From assembly GCA_019155185.1 (NCBI GenBank), contig CM032816.1:13477682-13541681 (forward strand): a stretch of DNA of 64,000 nucleotides. The letters run 5' to 3'. Positions 1 to 10,897 of this stretch are shown in pieces (the first letter of the stretch is position 1; the number at the start of each line of letters is the position of its first letter). The notes under the pieces are model-generated. The model did no database searches and was not told where the DNA came from. It saw nothing but the letters and a program-made list of their open reading frames with translations. The DNA is from Beaufortia kweichowensis (taxonomy: Eukaryota; Chordata; Actinopteri; Cypriniformes; Gastromyzontidae). The position numbers and the translations under genes were made by a program.

Positions 1-1355
1 GGGAAAAAGAAGTTGATTTTAAATTTCATGGCATCAACACATCTCAAAAAAGTTGGGACAAGGCCCTGTTTACCACTGTGTGGCATCCCCTCTTCTTTTT
101 CTAACAGTCTGCAAACATCTGGGGACTGAGGAGACAAGTTGCTCAAGTTTAGGAATAGGAATGTTGTCTCATTCTTGTCTAATACAGGCTTCTAGTGGTT
201 CAACTGTCTTAGGTCTTCGTCACATCTTCCTCTTTATGATGCGCCAAATGTTTTCTATGGGTGAAAGATCTGGACTGCAGGCTGGCCATTTCAGTACCCG
301 GATCCTTCTTCTACACAGCCATGATGTTGTAATTGATGCAGTATGTGGTCTGGCATTGTCATGTTGGAAAATGCAAGGTCTTCCCTGAAAGAGACGACGT
401 CTGGATGGGAGCATATGTTGTTCTAGAAGTTGGATATACCTTTCAGCATTGATGGTGCCTTTCCAGATGTGTAAGCTGCCCATGCCAGACGCACTCATGC
501 AACCCCATACCATCAGAGGTGCACGCTTCTGAACTGAGCGCTGATAACAACTTGGGTTGTCCTTGTCCTCTTTAGTCCGGATGACATGGCGTCCCAGTTT
601 TCCAAAAAGAACTTCAAAGGCAGCACGCCTGCGCTTCTGGATCATGTTTAGATATGGCTTCTTTTTTGACCTATAGAGTTTTAGCCGGCAACGACGAATG
701 GCACGGTGGATTGTGTTCACCAACAAGTGTTCCTGAGCCCATGTTGTGATTTCCATTACAGTAGCATTCCTGTATGTGATGCTGTGCCGTCTAAGGGCCC
801 GAAGATCACGGGCATCCAGTATGGTTTTCCGGCCTTGACCCTTACGCACAGAGATTGTTCCAGATTCTCTGAATCTTTGGATGATATTATGCACTGTAGA
901 TGATGATAACTTCAAACTCTTTGCAATTTTTTTTCTCTGAGAAACTCCTTTCTGATATTGCTCCGTTAGTTTTTGCCGCAGCATTGGGGGAATTGGTGAT
1001 CCTCTGCCCATCTTGACTTCTGAGAGACACTGCCACTCTGAGAGGCTCTTTTTATACCCAATCATGTTGCCAATTGACCTAATAAGTTGCAAATTGGTCC
1101 TCCAGCTGTTCCTTATATGTACATTTAACTTTTTCGGCCTCTTATTGCTACCTGTCCCAACTTTTTTGGAATGTGTAGCTCTCATGAAATCCAAAATGAG
1201 CCAATATTTGGCATGACATTTCAAAATGTCTCACTTTCAACATTTGACATGTTATCTATATTCTATTGTGAATAAAATATAAGTTTATGAGATTTGTAAA
1301 TTATTGCATTCCTTTTTTATTCACAATTTGTACAGTGTCCCAACTTTTTTGAAAT
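1..1355 (-). mobile_element. Tc1-like DNA transposon, cut by the window edge
   Basis: A Tc1/mariner-type element whose transposase reads on the minus strand. The motif CCCAACTTTTTTG occurs near 1340 and 1156, and its complement AAAAAAGTTGGGACA lies at 47-61. This is the terminal and subterminal pattern of a common fish Tc1 family. The right end is placed at about 1350 by the last copy of the motif. The other end lies before base 1. The element is inactive because its transposase is broken. I could not see the TA target duplication. Confidence 0.85.
70..1011 (-). pseudogene. Tc1 transposase, disrupted
   Basis: Encodes a DDE transposase that would cut and paste its own element. The start is taken at 1011 (MGRGSPIPP), where the helix-turn-helix DNA-binding part begins; an open stretch upstream to 1224 is not expected to be protein. 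A second helix-turn-helix with a GRPR-like GQGRK stretch follows. The second catalytic Asp is in QHDNARPH and the Glu in SPIENIW, 34 residues apart, which is the DD34E spacing of Tc1. The first catalytic Asp block (WTDES-type) is missing from a small internal deletion after FEVLFGK. A stop at about 220 and another about 20 codons later break the C-terminus, which otherwise stays recognisable to about 70. Confidence 0.88.
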
Positions 1356-1817
1356 TTCAATTTTTACATCAATAATTTTTTTTGTTTCCTGTCTGGTTTA
1401 GTGTATTTTAAGTTTTTGTTTATTTGTTTTCTATGAGTATGTCTTGGAGTTGTGATAATTGTTGTTACTTGTTTATAACTCACTTATTGTTTATTGAGTA
1501 AAAACTCTTTCCTGTCCATACACGTATTAGTTAAATGATGTGTGTCTTCTGAAGATATCTGATCTTCACAGACGCTGTAGACATAGATTTGAAATCCACT
1601 TGTCGGCTCTATACTCCAGTACCGAGTAGCACAGAAGTTCATAGCATCTGTAAATATGTCTGTACATGTACGATTTAAAATAACAAAAACATATTTTTCA
1701 TTCTGATCTCAGACTGTATATGAAAGAGTTCATTAAGCGTGGCACATCTGTTATCTGACTGTAGTGAAAAGCAGCATTTGATCAGCTCAGCTTAAATCCC
1801 AAAGGAGCTCATTAAAT

Positions 1818-1849
1818 CACACACACACCCACCCACCCAACCCCCCCAT
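1818..1849. repeat. CA/CCCA simple repeat
   Basis: A run of alternating CA that becomes CCCA units and then a C-rich tract. Low complexity, no gene. Confidence 0.8.
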
Positions 1850-1973
1850 TACACACCACACAACACATTCATCCAGAGAGATGAGAAGTGTTCAGAAAAA
1901 GCTCATTACAGAGAATCACTGGATATTGATGAACACACACTTCAGACTTGCTTCAGACAAATGCAACACACAC

Positions 1974-1994
1974 ACAACAACAACAACAACAACC
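1974..1994. repeat. (AAC)n microsatellite
   Basis: About seven AAC units directly after a short CA tract. Confidence 0.85.
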
Positions 1995-2699
1995 AGGTTG
2001 TTAGGGGCTATTAGATTTGTTAGAAGATGGATAGTCCTTGACTAATTAAGGATGTCAAAAATGTTCTGCATATAAATCTGTAGAATCTAAAATCACATTG
2101 CATGATTGAGCATTTTGACTTGTTTTCCAGTAAAAATGTCTAAGAAATGTCTAACTGGAACTTATTTTTTTATCTCATGCACATCACATTCTAAGTGAGA
2201 GACTCATTTTGTTTGTGGTCATTGCCGTAACTAATGGAGACTCAGCGTGTCTTCTTCTGCATAACGGGGCTTTCCTGATTCTTTTACACACACAAACTGT
2301 CCGTAAATAACTAGCGCTTTAAAGCAGGTGAAATTGGAAGCACTTGACCATGAGGGTTTGAGAATTACATAATGTAAACAACCACATCATCATGCTGGCT
2401 TTCCACATCATTATTCACTGCAACGTGAGAATGGAAAGAGTATTGGAATGACCGTAAGAGAGAAGACTACATATAAGACTAACGACTTCATGTGTCAGTA
2501 TTGTGTGAATAAACTGCAGAAACTGACAAATCATCCAAAAATGTCTACAGATAGACAGACAAAGCACATGAATGACTGAAATCTTAATTGGGCAGTGCAT
2601 GTGCACTTGGCCAAGTTTTCCACAAAAGGCTTCTGTGTGGATCTGGCCATTCAAACACAAGCAGCTCTCGCACTATGCCAAGTGCTGAGAAATAATGGA

Positions 2700-3075
2700 G
2701 CCGTTTAAAGGCTCTGTGCCTGTTCACAGGCTCCCCGAGCTGGGAAAATGTTAGTGCAACGTTCAGGAGGGGCTTTTAATTGTTTTCTTCTCCGTCTTTC
2801 AAAAGCAGGACTCACAAACAGGCAACGATGGGGACTGTTTGGTGTTCCGCTGGCCACCGCCGGAGGTAAACACAACGCGCCTCTGTGTTCCCCGACGGCT
2901 GTGGCCGAGCCGTTTCGAGAAGGGGGGAGAGAGAAAGGGACAGAGTTTGAGGCCCTCCGGAAGCTAATGGAGACGCTCATAGGGTGCCATTGTGAAAGCT
3001 GGCATTGTGCGTGGAGCTGAGATTCTCACGCATGTCTGTTAAGAGCGGGCCAGGGTGATAAAGCTTTCTTCTCGC
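2700..3075. other. GC-rich unique-looking island
   Basis: About 370 bases of higher GC than the flanks, with overlapping open frames of about 90 codons on both strands. None of the frames resembles a known domain, and there are no tandem repeats or terminal inverted repeats. It could be a conserved noncoding element or part of an unseen exon. Only cross-species alignment would decide. Confidence 0.25.
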
Positions 3076-4917
3076 AGTGAGTAACAACCCTCCGCTCCCA
3101 CACATTTCCTTATTTACATACTCAAGAGTGAAATTAATGCTCGGCACACAAAGCCACCTTAAAGACCCATTAGAGACTTTGGGAAGAATCTGAGGTTTGG
3201 GAGCGGAGATCCTGCCAAGAAGAGCTGAGCAAAGATCGTTCCTATTGAAAACTAAAAACCTGAGGACACTTGTTCCTCTCAGAGGAAAAGAGATGGCTCT
3301 TTACTTTCGTGTTATATGATATTCACATTTCGCTTGGTTTCTGCCGATCGCTGGTTAAACAATTCACTGGAACGTCAAATAAAACAAATAAATTCACATG
3401 AATTTAAGTTTAGATGTTACACAATGCAGCCCCGCACCAACATGTTTTAACATGATGGATTCTGTGCGGTTTAAATGTTTTTATTTTTTTATGATTTCTT
3501 TCATTCTCAATAATGAGAGACAAGCTGCCACATGTAAACGTCGATGGAAACATTTTGACCATTCTTTGTATTAATAGGATAAATGTCTGCGTCTGAGTCA
3601 CACAGCCAAGAGACCGGCCCGGTGCACCTGCTCAGAATGATGGAAAGTCTCTGTGCACCCCACGGGAATGACGATATATCTGACAGCCAAGAGAGCAAGG
3701 CACCGTCTCTACCAATTCTAATGACCAAATTCATTTACAAGCCACACAGGCTGGAATGGGGGAGGAGAGCGACACAGAAAGGAGTGATGAGAAAGGACTT
3801 GGATGGTGTTTTGGCAGCACAGGCATGTTCCCAGGAGGATTACTCAGGCCTGAAACACATATATACATTTTTTTTTTTTACTCTAACACCCTTTACGCTG
3901 TTTGAAATGTCTCGTTCTCTTCATTTTTTCACACTTTTTCTGATTTCTCATTTCTTGCTCTTCGGTAGCTTGTAAGCAGAGGAATGTTCATCCTAGAGAA
4001 TGTGTTCTGAATGCATGTGAGATTGTACCTACAAAACACAATTGGCTCATTCATTTCTCCTACAATCACTCATAATAGTAGACATATAACATATGTAATA
4101 GCCTGTCTTCACATCCACCTTCAAAACAAATGTACCTTCATTCATCTTTTACAGCTGGTTAAATGAAATCACCCCATCCTCTGTTTCCCTGGTGATACTT
4201 TACATTGATCCTGACCTAGCACAACTAACCCTCAGGCCTCACTTCACCCCCATCACACCTGCCTTCCCCAGCTAACCTTTGACCTTCAGGGCTGATATGA
4301 AACAATAGGGCAGGGACCAATACATGTTTATCTTACTCAAAATACGAGCTGCAACCTTTACTCTATGAACATGTTAATACACGCTATGCTTCTATACACG
4401 AACACACAGAGCCTTATTAACTCATACAGAATAAAAACAGTAAACGCTCATTCAACTTCTCTTCAAATGAACACTTCATCATTTGAAAAGATAAAACCCT
4501 GCAACAGATCCTATAGGAGTCCAGGAAGAATGAAAGATCAAGGTATCGTTGGATTTCGCTGTTTCAGTTTCTACAATCACATTTGTATTTGATCGTATTT
4601 GAAGATGTTTTGATTGATTTTCAGATTTTGCATTTAAATGTAAGCTCAGGTTTCTTTCTTTATCTTCTTTCAGATTTATTTGGATCACAAATAAAAAATC
4701 CCATATCTATAGAGAAAGAGTTTATGTCATTTTCTTTTGCTGAAAGTTCTTTTATAAGCAACTGTAAGCTTAAGAATTATGCAGATATTCCGATTTTAAA
4801 AGATGTGTCTGCTAACAGCTGAATGAATGCAAGCTTAAACCAACAACAAAACAGACACGGAATTGCTAATGCAGTTGCTGATATGAGACAGTTTTTTATC
4901 ACAGGTATTTATTTATG

Positions 4918-4941
4918 GAAAGAAAGAAAGAAAGAAAGAAA
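4918..4941. repeat. (GAAA)n microsatellite
   Basis: Six GAAA units followed by a G-rich stretch. Confidence 0.85.
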
Positions 4942-6902
4942 GGGAGGGATGCAATCCAAACTTACTTACAGGACATGTAAAAGATGAGAGCTGTAAATCT
5001 TAGATAATTCTTTCATTGGCAAATGTTTGATTATGGAGTTTTAGTAGTGAAAACAGACATGCGAAAACGAACCTGCGCAGCTCTCACCTTTCCTGTCAGC
5101 CTGGAAGATTCACAACGTTGGTGTTTTCTTCACTCTTGGCTTTGTTTCTTTCATGCGATGCGTTGGGAGCGTGCAGGAGAATAGATGTGCATTGAGTGCT
5201 CTGTTTGGATAATCCGGTGCTCTGAGCGCATCTACAATCACACTGAGGAAAGACTACCTCACTGAGAGCACACAGGCTGTGTTTACGCTGCTTCTGCTCC
5301 GCCTCTTACCCCCTCCAGCCCCCTTCTGTCTTAACACTCATGTCTACCTGCTTCAGTGTTTTACAAATCTATGACCTATACCGTATTACAGAAGCCCCCT
5401 TTATGAACCTTTTTCTATTCATTACGTCTCAACGCAAGATTTGCCTTCGCATACAGTCTGATGAAATGCAATATAGAAATACACTGCCCTGATACACAAT
5501 ACAGTACACCACAACACACAGTTTAGGTAGATGTGGACTAAAGAGCGTGACAATAGCCGCTTGGAAATTGCCAAAATGAAACTGAAGTGGTAGCCATTCC
5601 TGTTCAATTTGATTTGTATTGCACTGTGTGCCTTCAGAATTCCTTTCATGTTAGAACATTTAAAAAAACTATTTTCTAATAAATTCTTATTTATATACAA
5701 AACAGAAAAGAGATATATGTGCTGTTTTGGTATCAACCGTGTGAAAGAACCAAAAATAGAGTAGTGGAGAAACCAGGCTCAAGTAAAAGCCAACCCCCCT
5801 AACCTGAATAGAATGAATATTACTTGTAGCTTTTAAACAAGCTCTAAAGCTATTAAGTAAGATCTTATAAAATCTACAATACCTTTATGTTGAGTTTTTT
5901 GCTATTTTTGAGGCGGACCATCTGGCCTCATCAGAGTTGGGTGTGTCTCTATTGTTCTTGGGCCACTGCTGTAGACAACAACATATAGCTTTTTAATCCT
6001 TGTTTATGTTGATTTACTAATGTAACCCATTCTCCTGGGTACATTTTTTCTTTTCACATTGGTTGGAAATGATGGATACAATGTAACTTAATGATTTATT
6101 TACATTACATTTTATTACATTACCTTCTTATAAAATTATAAAATGTAAACACAGTTACAGTGATATGTTACTAATGCTCTATTGAACGCAGATATTAAAG
6201 GACATTTGAAAGATGAAAGCAACTCATAGATTACAAACATTTGCAAAACATTTTACATTTAACATACTGATCAAGATATAAAATCATCAAGTAACAGCCA
6301 ACAACAACCACGTAACATGGTTGTGCATACAGCAGAATTTATTTCCTGAAAATCATTTGCCAACATATGGAATAATAAGAAAACTGTCAAGTCAACTAAA
6401 AAATATCACGTTTTCAAAATATCAAAATATGCTTTTTTAAACATTAATTTATTTATAGTCGGTAGTAATAGCATCAGTGCCTACAGTGACAACAAACATA
6501 AAACCCTAAAACACAACAAATATACAATGTTAATAAATGATAAAAAATTGTTAAAAAAAATATAGCTACAAAAATAGACTTTATTTAGCTAGTAACACTA
6601 TTGTATTAGTTAACACTACACCCTGATGCTTTGCCTTGCATCTGGTCTTACTTCTGGAAGTCATCTATTCCCAGCGCATTGCCAGCCAGAAACACTCTAC
6701 AGCGCTCTGATTTATCTCACTGTTAAGACCGACTGCTTACTCCATTAAATTCATCTTTGAAGTGCCTCAGTGAAATCATTACTGACAGTACCTTTGAATA
6801 CATGGTTCTTCTGACTCTCCTTGTATTATTCAGGTTTATCATCCCCCTAAGGCATTTACTAACTTTTTTCTCAACTCAGTGAATTGTTAATCCTCACCTT
6901 TT

Positions 6903-7435
6903 CTATGTCATTTTCTGTTCTCCTGCTTGGTGGCGACCTCGTGGATGGGGGGCCGGTTGATCTGGGTGCCAGTCATGGAAGTCCAGCAGTAGCGATGGAT
7001 CAAGGACATCCGAACACAATACCCAGGAGCGTTCCTCTGGTCTGTAGCCCTCCCAGTCCACAAGGTATTCCAGCCGACCATCTCGCCGCCTGGACTTGAT
7101 CACCTTGTGGACCCGATAGATGTTATATATGAGCAGAGTTTCATATCCTCTCGCTAGATCGGAACCAGTGGTCCACAGCTGGCACCGATGATGGTTCCCC
7201 AGACCAGGGAAACAGAGGAGGTTGGAACCCCAGGACACATTGAAATTGTGAAATGGTGGTGTTCTGGCAGTGGGAATTCTAAGCATATTCGGCCCACGGG
7301 AGGAATTTGTGCCAGCTGTGTTGTTGGTCATGGCAGTATGTCCTCAGATGCCTCCCGATTTCCTGGATCTTTCGTTCAGTCTGGCCAGTGGCTTGAGGAT
7401 GTTATCCTGACGTGAGACTTATGGTCACCCCCAAA
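6903..7435 (-). pseudogene. Chromovirus integrase C-terminus with chromodomain
   Basis: The minus strand first shows a degraded integrase-core end (WKAFFKLLG near 7450, then an EIGRHLR-like stretch in a shifted frame). After that comes an open frame carrying a chromodomain: YRVHKVIKSRR, then LEYLVDWEGY and the aromatic-rich RSWVL block. In chromoviruses this domain tethers integrase to chromatin. The linker is shortened and frameshifted, so the protein cannot be made. The frame ends at 6903. Confidence 0.85.
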
Positions 7436-7474
7436 AGCTTGAAGAACGCCTTCCAGATGTGAGAAATTAGCAAA

Positions 7475-8330
7475 TTTGCATCTTCAAATTTGCAGACAAC
7501 ACCACTGTAGTGGGACTTATTTCAGGGGGTGATGAGTCTGCCTACCGAGATGAGGTACAGCGGCTGTCAGAGTGGTGCAGAGACAACAACCTGCTCCTGA
7601 ATACATCAAAGACGAAGAGAGTTAGTCATTGACTTCAGGAGAAATAAAACTGACATTCAACCAATACTGATTGGCGGGGATTGTGTAGAGAGGGTCACAG
7701 ACTTTCGCTTTCTGTGAGTTTTCATTGAGGAAAACCTGACCTGGGGTGTGAACACCACAAAACTGGTGAAGAAGGCACAACAAAGACTTTACTTCTTGAG
7801 GGTCCTCAGGAGGAACAACATCGACCAGAGTCTGCTGCCTCAAAAAAGCGCAAAACATAATCAAGGAGACATCCCACCCGGTCACTCTTTGTTCAATCTG
7901 CTACCATCAAGCAGATGGTACAGATCCCTTAAAACAAGGACAAACCGATACAGAAATAGTTTCTACCCTGTAGCTATACAATCTGTAAATGTCAAATAAC
8001 AGTGTATGTTCATGCCAAACTGTAAAATGTTTTGCATTTGTATTTGTAAAAGTGTTTTTTTAGTTTTTTTCTGAAAGTGCAATATTTCAACTCTGCAATA
8101 TCTCTTTGTTTGGTGCAATATTTTAACTGTGCAATATTCCTGAGGCCATTTGTAAAATAAGTGCAATATTTTAACTGTTCAATATTCTTTTTAATTTTAT
8201 TTATTTATTTTTATTTTATTTTTTATTATATTTTATTTTAATTTACTTCTACACTGAGAGTAGAGTACTCACCCAATTTCGTTGTACATCCAGTGTTACA
8301 ATGACAATAAAGAACAATTCAAATAAATTG
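7475..8330 (+). mobile_element. Non-LTR retrotransposon (LINE) 3' part
   Basis: Plus-strand remnant of a LINE reverse transcriptase. The first part reads DDTTVVGLISGG (the catalytic Asp pair) and LNTSKTK, followed by DFRRNK. A later frame reads RTNRYRNSFYP. The middle (thumb/connection) is deleted and several frameshifts occur. The 3' end carries an AATTTCGTTGTAC block and a GACAATAAAG tail near 8300, typical of fish LINEs of the CR1/L2/Rex type. It lies inside the chromovirus integrase. I am unsure of the exact clade. Confidence 0.75.
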
Positions 8331-8334
8331 AGGA

Positions 8335-8893
8335 CCTCTGTCCAAAATGATATCTTCGGGGATGCCGAAGTGATGAAAAACATGGTTGAAGAGGGATTCT
8401 GCAGTAATCATAACAGTAGGTAAGGCTGGCAAGGGGATGAGTTTACAGGTTTTGGAAAACTAGAACTAGGATACAGGTAAAGTTATCAGAAGGTGGTAGA
8501 TCAGTGGTGAAGTCTACAGCTACATGGGACCAAGGTCGCTGAGTTGTGGGCAAAGGCATGATTTTCCCTTGAGGTAGTCATCGGGGAGTTTTGGAGATGG
8601 CATAGACTGAACAACCTTTGACGAGTCGGGAGATGTTCTGGGACATACCGGGTCACCAATACCGATTGGAGACTAGCAAGAGGGTCTGATGGCTGCCTGG
8701 GTGTCCGATTCCTGGAGCAGAGTGAACTGAGTCCATGAGGAGAGTACGTAGGTTGGCAGGAACTAACAACTTTCCCTCAGGACCTCCTGGCAGAGCAGTG
8801 CAGGCATGGTTTGCTTCTCTGATCTGTTCGTCAATAGCCCACTGGATCGGGGCCATGATCATGGCTGGAGAGAGAATGGTTTTGGGTGCTGTC
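8335..8893 (-). pseudogene. Chromovirus integrase zinc-binding domain and core, broken
   Basis: Reading down from 8893, an open frame contains the HHCC-type segment ending HPGSHQTLLLVSNRYW. After a stop come WSHVAVDFTTDLPPS, which carries the first catalytic Asp of the core, and FGIPEDIILDRG, which carries the second. The LINE interrupts the gene straight after the DRG motif. Several stops are present. This copy cannot integrate. Confidence 0.82.
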
Positions 8894-10322
8894 CCAAGTC
8901 ATTACTCATCTGCCTAAGGTCACTCAGACGCAGCACCGCGGTCTCTCTCTGGCCTTGGTGCCACTCAGGTTGATGCACATGAGACTGCTCCAACACTGGC
9001 TTTATGCTCGGGTCCCGAGGCAGGCACTGGATAACACTGGAGTGCCGCCGTTTTGTTTTCTTGAAGCTGCGCTCCATTATCCGGGCAGCTCTCTTTAACC
9101 CTCTGGGATCTGAGGGTGTTTTGGGACCCTGGAGAAATTTTGACATGCCCTGACATTTGTGCATTTTTCAGTGTCTTATAAACATATTAATAGTTGAAGT
9201 CACACATCACTGTGTTCAGCACAAACTGTGCTACAGTAATATACAAGCAACATGTCTGTGCACATCTGTGTTCTTGAAAAAACAATGTTCATGCGTGGTT
9301 AGTAAAAATTATACATTTTTTAGGTCATTGAAATAAAACACACACTAAACACATGTGTTCACAAGACTTTTTGTTACTGGATCTTGTAGACTAAAGGATT
9401 TGTTACAGAAAGATGTGAAAACCATTCTGACCACTTATTTATCTAAAACATTATAATGATTTTACTTTTGTAAGAGACTTTTTGTTGTGTAAAAGCCATA
9501 TGCGAGGGAATGTTAATGGTCCTGAATATTGATACATTTTACACCTGGGAGATAAAGACCCAACCCCTGATGGACCTATCAAAGAGGAATGTTGTGATGG
9601 AGAGAGAAAGAAATGTGAGATGATTTAAAGATTAAATGTTTTATTTGTAGTTTATTTACAAAATAGTGCACATTAATCAAAATATAAATAACGAGGCACA
9701 TTTTTGAGCACACAGTTACATGTTTGTGCCATTTAAAAAAACAGTTCCTCTGCAACTGAAGAAGTGAACATTAGGGATGGGCATTTCTGATCATATTTCA
9801 TTTCGTGTAATCACAGGTTTGAGAAACAAGTACTCGACTAATCGGGGGTGGAGCTTAAGCAGGGGGTGGAGCTTAAGCAAGGGGTGGGGCGTGTGCGTCA
9901 TAGCAACAATTAAAATATTTTAATTAAAGCCCTGTTAAAAACGTTGTTGATAAAACTATGACAGGAATCAGAAAATAATTAAATGAACACTGTTAGATTA
10001 TTAAAAATCACCATCAGGTTAATACAGTAAACATTTAAAAGAAATATCAGTGTGAGGTGAAGCTGTAGCGCTTTTTCTACATGACGCATTGTATATAAAA
10101 TTAATCACTTAGCCTAGATACACAATATGTAAATGTGATATTACAAATTGTATTTATCTACGTGCCAATCAGAAAGTAGTGGATGCGCTTCTCCCGTTAC
10201 AGGGCGCTTTAAAACAACGGCAACTGAAGCCCCGCAAAAAACAAACAAAAAAACAAAACAAAGATATTTTACAGTATTATGCCCATCAATATGTGTGTCT
10301 TCTTATTTGTATAAATATTTTG

Positions 10323-10447
10323 GCCTTTGCGTGACTGTGTCTGAAGCACGTGTGTAAAATTGCCGAATGGCTAGACTGAACGTCACAGGCGGGTGACGTC
10401 AGGACCAGGAAGCTATAAAAGGACCTTGGGACGCACACACATTCAGC
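10323..10447 (+). repeat. DIRS 3' inverted terminal repeat
   Basis: Inverted partner of 14629-14753, of the same length (125 bp) and with the same CRE-like site at 10394-10401 and TATAAAA at 10414-10420. This copy faces into the element from the opposite side. Confidence 0.9.
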
Positions 10448-10546
10448 GATAGTGCCAAGCTGCCCAGGGATGCCGGGAGTATGGCAGGGAGACGAGCCGC
10501 CTCGCTCCTCTTAGGGGAACAAAGGTTACAGTCAGAACCTGAGACG

Positions 10547-10597
10547 CTCCCTGTCAAGGGAACTCAACGCTGCGTCAGCGTTTGATGCTATGGGAAC
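10547..10597 (+). repeat. DIRS internal complementary region
   Basis: Fifty-one bases that match, in inverted orientation, the 5' outer extension at 14754-14804, with two or three differences. In DIRS replication this region is thought to template closure of the circular DNA intermediate. Confidence 0.8.
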
Positions 10598-10689
10598 GAG
10601 ATCCCAACGCCGCCGTGCGAGCAAGTCCTTGGAAGTGTATATCCGCAGAGCACGACTATAGGAACTGACCCAGCGGTGAAAACCCAGAC

Positions 10690-10893
10690 CTACAAGCCTT
10701 CTGTCCTCCTCCCTTCAAGGATTCGGACCAGGAAAAAGCTAATTTACCGTGTCCAGTGCGAGCACTGGACGCCTACGTTCACAGAACTGCTCCCTTAAGA
10801 AAGTCTGAGCAGCTGTTTGTGTGTTTTGGTTCTCCCGCCGCTGGGCTGCCGGCGACCAAACCAACTCTTAGCAGGTGTTTAGTCGAGGCTATC
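10690..10893 (+). pseudogene. Inverted fragment of the DIRS tyrosine recombinase
   Basis: On the plus strand, opposite to the rest of the element, an open frame reads LQAFCPPPF, CPVRAL, RKSEQLFVCFG and LSRCLVEAI. These are the conserved segments that precede the His-x-x-Arg and Tyr residues of DIRS recombinases. It meets the minus-strand recombinase N-terminus head to head at about 10893-10898. Beyond 10690 the sequence returns to normal 3' untranslated order for the minus-strand element. The simplest reading is a roughly 200-bp internal inversion with loss of flanking recombinase sequence. Confidence 0.75.
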
Positions 10894-10897
10894 CTGC

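Larger units (their letters stand above)
1356..6880. other. Intergenic stretch, no gene recognised
   Basis: AT-rich sequence with simple repeats but no open frame that I can match to a protein family. The frames at 3583-3975 and 5422-5736 show no domain, no splice context and no repeat family. A GC-richer island at 2700-3075 is listed separately. I see nothing else to annotate. Confidence 0.6.
6900..8893 (-). mobile_element. Ty3/gypsy chromovirus fragment split by a LINE
   Basis: Two blocks on the minus strand read in pol order: integrase zinc-binding and core (8893-8335), then integrase C-terminus with chromodomain (7435-6903). Between them lies an unrelated plus-strand LINE (7475-8330). 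No LTRs, gag or reverse transcriptase are visible, so this is a truncated copy. On the 8.9-kb side it gives way to unidentified sequence about 200 bases before the TTAA repeat that begins at 9095. Confidence 0.85.

Noticed and set aside
3583..3975. 130-codon open frame
   Set aside because: No domain, a T-run inside the frame, and no splice or promoter context.
8894..9094. Plus-strand frame with LRLMHMRLLQHW, weakly DIRS-like
   Set aside because: Similarity is limited to a few residues and flanked by unrelated elements; left unassigned.
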